The translations under genes were made by a program, and so were the position numbers. A stretch of DNA of 64,000 bases from CAVVAL01 sp963740215 (GTDB lineage: Bacteria; Actinomycetota; Actinomycetes; Mycobacteriales; Cryptosporangiaceae). The stretch covers positions 372,001-436,000 of the forward strand of contig CAVUDJ010000008.1 of assembly GCA_963740215.1 (NCBI GenBank), read 5' to 3'. The notes under the pieces are model-generated. The model was not told the origin of the DNA and ran no database searches. It saw only the letters and a list, made by a program, of their open reading frames with translations. Shown here one piece after another: positions 53,757 to 61,677 of the stretch (its first letter is position 1; the number at the start of each line of letters is the position of its first letter).

Positions 53757-55070
53757 TTGAACGTCACACCACGCCGGCGGCTACGCGTCGGCCTGGCCGG
53801 AACCGCCGCGGTCGTCGTCGCCGCCGCTGCCGCCGTCATTACCGCGCAGGTGTCCACCGCGGGAGCGGCCGAGCAGGACGCCACCGCGGGCAAGTTCCGT
53901 GCGCTCTCCGGCGGCACCGCCGTGCCGAACAGCTTCATCGTGGTCCTCAAGGACCAGAAGCCCGGCAGCTTCGCCGCCTCCGGCCAGAGCCTCGCCAACG
54001 AGCACCAGGCGAAGATCACCCACCGCTATACGTCGGTCGTCCAGGGCTTCGCCGCGACGATGTCCGAGAACGAGGCGCGTGAGGTGGCCGCCGACTCGCG
54101 GGTCGCCTTCGTCGAGCCGAACGGCGTCGTCAAGGCCACCGAGGAGCAGGCCGACCCGCCGAACTGGGGTCTGGACCGGTCCGACCAGCAGAAACTCCCG
54201 CTGGACAAGAAGTACACGTACGCGAGCAAGGCGGAGAACGTCAACGCGTACGTCATCGACACCGGCATCAACATCAAGCACGCCGACTTCGGCGGCCGGG
54301 CCTCGGTCGGCACCGACACCACGGGCGACGGGCGCAACGGCGACGACTGCGACGGCCACGGCACCCACGTCGCGAGCACCGTCGGCGGCGAGGCGCACGG
54401 CATCGCCAAGGGCGTCAAGCTCTTCGCCGTACGCGTGCTGGGCTGCGGGGGCAGCGGCTCCAACGCCAGCGTGATCGGCGGCGTCGACTGGGTCACGCAG
54501 AACGCCAAGAAGCCCGCCGTCGCGAACATGAGCCTCGGCGGCACCCCGAGCCAGGCGCTCGACGCGGCGGTGCAGAAGTCGATCGCCGCCGGCATCACCT
54601 ACGCGCTCGCCGCGGGCAACGACAACGAGGACGCCTGCGGCTCGTCCCCCGCGCGTACCAAGGAAGCGATCACCGTCGGCGCGACCTCGATCGACGACAA
54701 CCGCGCCGACTTCTCCAACTTCGGCAGCTGCGTCGACATCTTCGCTCCCGGTGACGGGATCACCGCGGCCTGGATCGGCGGCACCAACCCCACCAAGACG
54801 ATCAGCGGCACGTCGATGGCGTCGCCGCACGTCGCGGGGGCAGCGGCCCTGTTCCTCGCCGGCAACGCCGAGGCCACCCCGGCGCAGGTGCAGGACGGCC
54901 TGGTCGGCTGCGCCAGCTCGGACGTCGTGCAGGACCCAGGCACGGACTCGCCGAACAAGCTCCTGTTCGCCACGTGCGACGGCGGCGGCGACCCCGAGCC
55001 GCCGGCGCCGACCGGTTCGCCGGAACCGACCAGCTCGCCCGAGCCGACCGAGTCGCCCGAGACGCCGTAA
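53757..55070 (+). CDS. S8 family serine peptidase (subtilase, I9 propeptide)
   Basis: A 437-aa exported protease. A signal peptide (residues ~1-40, ending near STAGAAE) is followed by an I9 inhibitor propeptide (NSFIVVLKDQKPGSF to ~115) and a subtilisin domain with the triad Asp in YVIDTGINIKHADF, His in DGHGTHVAST and Ser in GTSMASPHVAG. The tail is Pro/Ser/Glu-rich (PEPTSSPEPTESPE), where related proteins carry another domain. Start TTG 53757 is chosen because GGGAGGAA precedes it and the signal peptide begins there. Confidence 0.92.
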   Translation: MNVTPRRRLRVGLAGTAAVVVAAAAAVITAQVSTAGAAEQDATAGKFRALSGGTAVPNSFIVVLKDQKPGSFAASGQSLANEHQAKITHRYTSVVQGFAATMSENEAREVAADSRVAFVEPNGVVKATEEQADPPNWGLDRSDQQKLPLDKKYTYASKAENVNAYVIDTGINIKHADFGGRASVGTDTTGDGRNGDDCDGHGTHVASTVGGEAHGIAKGVKLFAVRVLGCGGSGSNASVIGGVDWVTQNAKKPAVANMSLGGTPSQALDAAVQKSIAAGITYALAAGNDNEDACGSSPARTKEAITVGATSIDDNRADFSNFGSCVDIFAPGDGITAAWIGGTNPTKTISGTSMASPHVAGAAALFLAGNAEATPAQVQDGLVGCASSDVVQDPGTDSPNKLLFATCDGGGDPEPPAPTGSPEPTSSPEPTESPETP

Positions 55071-55081
55071 CCATCGGTCAG

Positions 55082-55117
55082 GCGGTGGCGGCCCCCGGGA
55101 AGGTGGGCCGCCACCGC
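55082..55117. terminator. Hairpin terminator after the subtilase gene
   Basis: Perfect 13-bp stem GCGGTGGCGGCCC (55082-55094) with complement at 55105-55117, loop 10 nt, no T-tract, 11 bp after the stop. A separate type-C palindrome follows immediately, so the gap holds two unlike hairpins. Confidence 0.75.
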
Positions 55118-55123
55118 TGTCCA

Positions 55124-55186
55124 GGGGTGTTCGCGGAAATCGCGGCGGCACGCCGCGGCAGGCCGCGCGATTTCCGCGAACACCCC
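55124..55186. repeat. Family C palindrome, copy 2
   Basis: Perfect 21-bp arms (55124-55144 and 55166-55186; core GGTGTTCGCGGAAATCGCG) around a 21-nt loop, between the convergent subtilase and SixA-type genes. Arms are identical to copy 1 over their shared 20 bp, while the loops differ. Confidence 0.85.
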
Positions 55187-55199
55187 GGCGCTCCGGCGG

Positions 55200-55718
55200 C
55201 TACCCGCGCGGTGCCGCGAAGTGCGTCAGGCGGGCGGCGCCGACGGCCAGCGCGGTCCACGGCCCGGTGAACGCGAGCACCGCGATCGCGCAGGTCGGAA
55301 ACTTGGCGCGGGCACGGTCAAGCGTGTCGCCGTCGGCGCTGCCCGCGAGCGCCATCGTCAGCTCCTCAAACCCGGGGTTGTGCCCGACCAGCAGCGCCGT
55401 GACGGCGTCGTCCGGCAGCTCGTGGACGACTTCCAGCAGTTCGCCGACCGTCGCGTCGTACACGCGCGGGTCGTACTCGACGCTCGGGTGCACGACCCCC
55501 AGCTCGCCGTCGACCAGCTCCCACGTTTCGCGGGCCCGCCGCGCCGTCGAGCAGACCACGCGGTCGGGTGCGCAGCCGGAGTCACGCAGCCACTGGCCGG
55601 CAACCGGCGCGTCCCGGCGGCCGCGCCCGGCGAGCGGCCGATCGTGGTCGGGCACGGCGGGCCACGCCGACTTCGCATGCCGCAGGACGATCAGCCGCCG
55701 CAGCCTCTCCACATCCAC
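55200..55718 (-). CDS. SixA-type histidine phosphatase
   Basis: A 172-aa phosphohistidine phosphatase. The RHG signature is LIVLRHAKSAWP near residue 10 and the second His is in LLVGHNPGFEEL near residue 110. It dephosphorylates phosphohistidine or other phospho-substrates. A GTG start at 55718 is used. It lies downstream of the sox operon by 70 bp on the same strand, with the degenerate type-B hairpin between them. Confidence 0.9.
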   Translation of the reverse strand: MDVERLRRLIVLRHAKSAWPAVPDHDRPLAGRGRRDAPVAGQWLRDSGCAPDRVVCSTARRARETWELVDGELGVVHPSVEYDPRVYDATVGELLEVVHELPDDAVTALLVGHNPGFEELTMALAGSADGDTLDRARAKFPTCAIAVLAFTGPWTALAVGAARLTHFAAPRG

Positions 55719-55757
55719 CCCGCCATCGGATCACACCGCAGGGCTCTTGCCACCCCC

Positions 55758-55807
55758 GATTCCGTACTTTGAGAGGCGTCGCCGATCCTCAAGAGTCCGA
55801 GACTCGG
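55758..55807. repeat. Degenerate family B palindrome (copy 3)
   Basis: The arms (CGATTCCGTACTTTGAGAGG and the complement-like CCTCAAGAGTCCGAGACTCG) recall TTTCGGACTTTTGAGG but have several mismatches. The soxG stop codon lies in the right arm, so the last residues RVSDS come from it. Confidence 0.5.
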
Positions 55808-56373
55808 CAGTACTCGGACATCGCGTCGATCAGATACTCGGCCAGGTACTCCGCGTACGACGACCGCACGAGCAGCCAGTACGTGTGGTCGCCGCGCGGC
55901 AGCAGGATGATCGGCGCCTTGGCGTACAGCGTCTGGGCGCACTGTCCCAACCCGAACGCGCGCGGGTGAAGGTCGAGCGCACAGCCCTTCGCGAGCACGT
56001 CGATGGCATGTGGGCCAGCCAGCTCGATGACCGTGCGCTGCCCGGAGACGTCCACGATCGCGCCCCAGGCCCGGGCGGCCGCCGCCTGCGCCTCGTCGGC
56101 GCCGACCACGAGCCACTCGTCCGGTCCGAGCCATAGCGCCAGGTCGCCGGCCACGGTGTTGGGCTCGACCGGCAGCCCGAAGCCGAGCAGGCGGGTGACT
56201 TCGTCGAACCCCGGGCTCTTGACGTCGACGCGAACGGCGAGCTGGGTCAGGAACGGCACCTCGGTGATCCGGACCCGCGGGCCGCTCGCCTCCGCCAACC
56301 GATCGGCGTAGTGCTGCAGGGGGCTCCGGCGGCTGGGGCCCGAGCGGCCGGGAGCGGGATCACGCTCAGCCAT
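55789..56373 (-). CDS. soxG: Sarcosine oxidase subunit gamma
   Basis: A 194-aa small subunit of heterotetrameric sarcosine oxidase. Features are RITEVPFLTQLAVRVD, ALWLGPDEWLVVGADEA, VDVSGQRTVIELAGPHA and LGQCAQTLYAKAPIILL, as in GcvT-fold gamma subunits. ATG 56373 overlaps soxA by 8 bp, so it is the last gene of the sox operon. The C-terminus ends inside a degenerate palindrome. Confidence 0.93.
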   Translation of the reverse strand: MAERDPAPGRSGPSRRSPLQHYADRLAEASGPRVRITEVPFLTQLAVRVDVKSPGFDEVTRLLGFGLPVEPNTVAGDLALWLGPDEWLVVGADEAQAAAARAWGAIVDVSGQRTVIELAGPHAIDVLAKGCALDLHPRAFGLGQCAQTLYAKAPIILLPRGDHTYWLLVRSSYAEYLAEYLIDAMSEYCRVSDS

Positions 56374-59091
56374 CGCGGCGCGTTCCTTCCTTGTCGTAGA
56401 GGACGGGTTCGGTGACGGTGGCGGCGACGACACGGTCGCCGAGCGGCGCGTGGACGACGTCGCCAATGCGGTTTCTGTCACCGGCGACGAGAGCCAGCGC
56501 GAACGTGCGGCCGAGCGCGGCGCTGCGGTAGCTGGACGTGACGTGGCCGAGCATCGCTCTGGAGTCCGGTGTGGACACCAGCTGGGCGCCCTCGGGCAGC
56601 AGCTCGGCGGGGTCGGCGGGCAGCAGCCCGACGAGGTGCTTGCGGTCGGGCCGGGAGGTGTCGGCGCGGCGGAACGAGCGCTTGCCGAGGAAGTCCGGCT
56701 TCTTCGTCGACACGGCCCAACTCATCCCGAGGTCGTGCGGGGTGACGGTGCCGTCGGTGTCCTGACCGACGATCGGGTATCCCTTCTCGGCGCGCAGGAC
56801 GTGCATGGCCTCGGTGCCGTACGGGGTGGCGCCGTGCGCGTACACCGCGTCCCACACGGCCTGCCCGTACCAGCTCGGCACGTTGATCTCGTACGCAAGC
56901 TCGCCGGAGAAGCTGATCCGGGCCACCCTCGCGGGCACGCCGGCGGCGACGGTGTCGCGCCAGGTCATGAACGGGAACGCGTCCCGGGACACGTCGAGGT
57001 CGGGTGCGACGGCGCCGACGACGGCGCGCGAACCGGGTCCGACGACGGCGACCGTGGCCCAGTGCTCGGTGACCGACGTGAGATGCACCCGCAGCTCGGG
57101 CCACTCGGTCTGGAGCCACTCCTCCAGCCACTCCAGGACGGCGGCGGCGTTGCCGGTGGTCGTGGTGATGACGTAGCGGTCATCGGCGATCCGCATCGCC
57201 ACGCCGTCGTCGAGGAGCATCCCGTCCACGCCGCACATCAGGCCGTACCGGCAGCGACCGACAGCCAGATTACTCATCATATTGGTATATACGCGGTCAA
57301 GAAGGATTCCGGCGTCCGGACCCTGCACGTCTATCTTGCCGAGCGTCGACACGTCCATCATCGCCACGCCGGTGCGCGCGGTGGCGCACTCGCGCAGCAC
57401 CGCGTCCCCCATCGACTCGCCCGGGCGCGGGTAGTACCGGGGGCGGCGCCACTGGCCGACGTTCTCCCAGATCGCGCCGTGGTCCTCGTGCCAGCCGTCG
57501 ATCGACGTGACCCGCACGGGGTCGTGCAGCCGGCCGCGGTCGCGCCCGGCGAGAGCGGCGAAGCTGACCGGCGTGTACGGCGGCCGGAACGTGGTGGTGC
57601 CGCCGACCGATCCGCCGAGCGCCTGCGCGATCAGGCCGACGGTGTTGACGCCGGACGTCTTGCCCTGGTCGTTCGCGGTCCCGATCGTCGTGTACCGCTT
57701 GACGTGCTCGACCGAGCGCATGCCTGCCCCGGTGGCGCGCAGGATGTCGGCGACGGTGGCGTCGCGCTGGAGGTCGACGAAGTGCTGCCCGTAGTCCTCG
57801 GCGGGCACCAGCCACAACGCGTGGTTGCGGTTGGATCGTGCCTCTGGAGGCCACGAGCCAACCGAAGCATCGGGGTCGAACCCGGCGCGCTTGGCGGCCT
57901 CCGCGCCTGCCTCGGTACCGGCCGACAGGCACCCGGCGGTGGTGAACTCGCCGGCGGCGGCGCCCACGACGTGGCGCGACGGCCCCGGGTCGACCGGGAC
58001 GAAGGCACCCAGGGATTCGGAGTACCGCAGAGCGCCCCGGGCCTGGCTGTGCAGGTGGACGGCCGGGTTCCAGCCACCGGAGACGAGCAGCGCGTCGCAG
58101 CCGATCCCCCGCACGCCGCCAGGCCCTGAGACGTGCGCGCGAGTGACCCGGTCCACTGCCCGAGGTGCCTGTCACCAGGTGCCCGGCCAGCACCTCGATG
58201 CCGGCGGCGGCGCAGCGGGCGACCCACTCCTCGGGCGCCGGAGTGCGGGCGTCGACCACCGTCGACACCGAGACGCCGGCGGCGGCGAGGTCGAGTGCGG
58301 CGGCGTACGCACTGTCGTTGGTGGTGAAGACCGCCACTCGGCGGCCCGGCAGCACCGCGTACCGGTGGAGGTAGCTGCGCGCGGCGCCGGCCAGCATGAT
58401 CCCCGGGCGGTCGTTGCCGGCGAAGACGATCGGCCGCTCGTGGGCACCCGTGGCGAGCACGACCTGGCGGGCGCGGATCCGCCACACCCGCTCGCGCAGC
58501 GCGGCCCCGGGAAACCGCTGCACCGCGAGGACGTAGTTGTGGTCGTAGTAGCCGGCCGCCGTGGTCCGGGTCAGGACCCGCACCTCGGGCAGCGTGTCCA
58601 GCTCAGCCGCCCAGTCGGGTGGTTCGGCCAGGCTGCCGCCGAGCACGGGCTGTTCGTCGAGCAGCATCACCCGCGCCCCGCCGCGGCCCGCCGCCACCGA
58701 AGCCGCCAACCCGGCCGGGCCGGCTCCGACCACGAGCACGTCGCAGTGCGCGTGCATGCGGTCGAACATGCCGTCGACGGGCTCCAGGCGACCCTTGCCC
58801 CGCAGGCTCCGGGCGTCGAGACCGTCGTACAGCTCGACGGTGGTGGCCGGCAGCATCGGCACCCCGCCGACCTGCACCAGCGCGTTCGGCTCCTCGACCC
58901 CCGCCGCGACAATGCCGCGCGGGACGCCCGTACACCGCGCTCACAGTCACCGCGCCCACGCCGTTCGCCAGCAGTGCGGACGCGAGGGTGTCGCCCCGGT
59001 AGCCGTTGTACGGCACGCCGTCGTAGGTGAACGCCAGCGGCTGCGACCGGTCGATGCGGCTCCCGCCAGCATCAGCCCGCCCCCCGCTCAC
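56366..59091 (-). CDS. soxA: Sarcosine oxidase subunit alpha, two frameshifts
   Basis: The large subunit. GTG 59091 overlaps soxD by 4 bp (GTGA). The N-terminal ferredoxin-like segment (RSQPLAFTYDGVPYNGYRGD) changes frame near 58922 into the FAD/NAD domain (DVLVVGAGPAGLAASVAAGR, VVLATGAHERPIVFAGNDRP), and again near 58157 into the rest, including the GcvT-like folate domain (MDVSTLGKIDVQGPDAG, ISFSGELAYEINVP). The span is 3n+2, fitting two single-base insertions. The intact length would be about 907 aa. It demethylates sarcosine to glycine with transfer of the methyl group to tetrahydrofolate. Confidence 0.9.
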
Positions 59092-59357
59092 GGGCGGGCC
59101 TCCCCCGGCGCGTACACGGCGGTGATCTCGTGGGTCACGGTGTCGCGCACCGCGTTGAACCAGCGCCGGCAGCCTGCCGAATGCGCCCACCGCTCGGCGT
59201 ACGGGCCCTTGGGGTTGGCGCGGAAGAACACGTACGCCGCCCACTCCTCGTCGCTCAGCGCGTCGGGGTCGGCCGGGTACGGCACGTGTGCCTGCCCGCC
59301 GTAGTGGAACTCGGTCTCGTTCCGCTCCCCGCACCAGGGGCAGCCGATCAGCAGCAT
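59088..59357 (-). CDS. soxD: Sarcosine oxidase subunit delta
   Basis: An 89-aa subunit with the zinc motif CPWCGERNETEFHYGG near the N-terminus and GCRRWFNAVRDTVTHEI near the end. It is translationally coupled to soxA (GTGA) and 15 bp after soxB. It stabilises the complex and its zinc site is structural. Confidence 0.94.
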   Translation of the reverse strand: MLLIGCPWCGERNETEFHYGGQAHVPYPADPDALSDEEWAAYVFFRANPKGPYAERWAHSAGCRRWFNAVRDTVTHEITAVYAPGEARP

Positions 59358-59372
59358 CGCGTCCGCCCCCTT

Positions 59373-60566
59373 TCAGTGCGCCACGGCGGCGGCACCGTGC
59401 TCGTCGATGAGCGCGCCGGTGGTGAACCGGTCGAGGGCGAACGGGGCGTTCAGCTCGTGCGGCGTGCCGTGCGCGATCGTGTGCGCGTAGACCCAGCCGG
59501 CACCGGGCGTCGCCTTGAAGCCACCCGTCCCCCAACCGCAGTTGACGTAGAGCCGCTCGACCGGCGTGAGGCCGAGGATCGGCGACGCGTCCGGCGAGAC
59601 GTCCACGATGCCGCCCCACGTCCGCACGACGTGCGCACCGGCGAAGATCGGGAACAGCTCCAGCGCCGCCGCCATCTGCTGCTCGATGACGTGCACCGAG
59701 CCGCGCTGGGCGTAGGAGTTGAACGCGTCGATCCCGGCGCCCATCACCAGCTCGCCCTTGTGGGCCTGGCTGACGTAGACGTGCACGGAGTTCGACATGA
59801 CGACGCAGGGGTGGATCGGCTCCAGCAACTCCGACACGAGTGCCTGCAACGGGTGGCTCTGGATCGGCAGCGCGACCCCAGCCAGCTCTGCGAGAACCGT
59901 GCTGTGCCCCGCGGCGCGCAGCGCCACCGCCCCTGCCCCGATCGGACCCCGCGACGTGCGGACCCCCGTGACGCGACCCCCGGTGATGTCGAAGCCGGTG
60001 ACCTCGCAGTCCTGGATCAGGTCGACGCCGAGCGCGTCGGCGCCGCGCGCGTAGGCCCAGGCGACGTGGTCGTGCTTGGCGATGCCGCCACGCGGCTGGA
60101 ACGTGCCGCCGAGCACCGGATACCGGACGTCGTCGGCGAGGTTGACGATCGGGCACACCTCGCGCACCTCGGCAGGCGACAGCCACTCGGCGTCGATCCC
60201 GTTGAGCCGGTTGGCGTTGACCCGCCGGTGCGCCTCACGCACGTCCTGCAGCGTGTGCGCGAGGTTGAGCACCCCGCGCTGGCTGAACTGCAGGTCGTAG
60301 TCGAGCTCCTCGGACAGGCCCTCCCACAGCTTCAGCGCGAACTCGTAGATGCCGGCGCTGGCGTCCCAGAGGTAGTTCGACCGGATGATCGTCGTGTTGC
60401 GGGCCATGTTGCCGCCGGCCAGCCAGCCGCGTTCGAGGACGGCGACGTTGCGGATCCCGTGGTTCTTCGCCAGGTAGTACGCGGTGGCGAGGCCGTGACC
60501 CCCGGCGCCGACGATCACCACGTCGTACGAGCGTTTCGGCGAGGGGTTGCGCCACAGGTGTGTCAC
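59373..60566 (-). CDS. soxB: Sarcosine oxidase subunit beta
   Basis: A 397-aa FAD subunit that carries the sarcosine-oxidising active site. The dinucleotide motif is VVIVGAGGHGLATAYYLAKN near residue 16; the family marker NMARNTTIIRSNYLWDASAG and the C-terminal YVNCGWGTGGFKATPG are present. GTG 60566 overlaps the Rieske gene stop by GTGA, which fixes the start. Length is close to the usual ~405 aa. Confidence 0.95.
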   Translation of the reverse strand: MTHLWRNPSPKRSYDVVIVGAGGHGLATAYYLAKNHGIRNVAVLERGWLAGGNMARNTTIIRSNYLWDASAGIYEFALKLWEGLSEELDYDLQFSQRGVLNLAHTLQDVREAHRRVNANRLNGIDAEWLSPAEVREVCPIVNLADDVRYPVLGGTFQPRGGIAKHDHVAWAYARGADALGVDLIQDCEVTGFDITGGRVTGVRTSRGPIGAGAVALRAAGHSTVLAELAGVALPIQSHPLQALVSELLEPIHPCVVMSNSVHVYVSQAHKGELVMGAGIDAFNSYAQRGSVHVIEQQMAAALELFPIFAGAHVVRTWGGIVDVSPDASPILGLTPVERLYVNCGWGTGGFKATPGAGWVYAHTIAHGTPHELNAPFALDRFTTGALIDEHGAAAVAH

Positions 60567-61667
60567 GCCAGCCGTCCCTGGACCCAGGAGTGGAACGCGG
60601 CGATGTGGTGCTCGCTCGGCACCAGCACCCCGCCCTTGGCGTACGCCCGGCTGCTCATCGACGGCTGGCAGCGTTCGCAGGCGTCGAAGTCCTGCCGGTT
60701 GACCCGGTCGAACAGTTCCACCGAGCGCGCGATGTCGCGGCCCTCGGCCACCACCTCGGGAAGGTAGAGCCAGTCGCACTCGACCAGGGTGCGATCGGCG
60801 GCGAGCGGGTACATGCGGTGGAGGATCACGTGGTCGGGGACCAGGTTGACGAAGACCTGCGGCTTGATCGTGATCGCGTAGTAGCGCCGATCCTGCTCGA
60901 CCGCCACGCCAGGGATCTTGGAAAGCCCCGGGCTGCCGTCGACCGTGAACCCCTCGATGCCTTCGCCGAAGGACGGCCCCGTGGCCCACGTAGTACTGCG
61001 CCGCGTACCCGTCCGCGAACTCGGGCAGCACCTCGGTCAGCTCGGGGTGGATCGTCGCGCAGTGGTAGCACTCCATGAAGTTCTCGACGATGAGCTTCCA
61101 GTTCGCGCGCACGTCGTAGCTGATCCGGCGGCCCACGGCCAGGTTCTCGACGCCGTACCGCTCGATGGCGGCCGGGTCGCCGAGGCGCTCGGTGCACGCG
61201 CCGATCACGTCGTGCTCGAAGGACGGCGGGTCGTCGGCGAGGCACACCCACACGTACCCGAGCCACTCCCGCACCGCGACGTTGATCAGCCCGTACTCGA
61301 CGCGGTCGATGTCGGGCATCTTCGTGAGGTTCGGCGCGGCGACGAGCGTGCCGTCGAGGCCGTACGTCCACGCGTGGTACGTGCACTGGAACGCGCGGTT
61401 GACCTCGCCGGCCGGCTCGGTGCACAGCGCGGCGCCGCGGTGGCGGCACACGTTGAGGAACGCGCGGATCGCGCCGTCGCGACCCCGCGACACGAGCACG
61501 CTCTCCCGCCCGACCCGCACCGTGCGGAACTGCCCTGGGCGCTCCAGCTCCGACGCCCGCGCGGCGCAGAACCACATCGTCTCGAAGATCCTCGCCTGCT
61601 CGGCGGCGAACACGTCCGGGTCGGTGTAGGCAGGCCCCGGCAGGGTGCGGATCAGGCTGGCGGTCAC
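60563..61667 (-). CDS. Rieske non-haem iron oxygenase alpha subunit (glycine betaine/stachydrine demethylase-like), frameshifted
   Basis: GTG 61667 starts MTASLIRTLPGPAYTDPDVF. The Rieske cluster ligands are in VCRHRGAALC and CTYHAWTYGLDGTL. The mononuclear iron site includes NFMECYHCATIHPELTEVLP. Near 60974 an extra base shifts the frame (YYVGHGA, then SFGEGIEGFTVDG), and the rest continues (YYAITIKPQVFVNLVPDHVI). The span is 3n+1; intact length ~367 aa. Its position between a DMGDH-like gene and soxB, and its resemblance to GbcA, suggest O2-dependent demethylation of glycine betaine to dimethylglycine. A reductase partner is not in the window. Confidence 0.87.
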
Positions 61668-61677
61668 GTACGGCTCC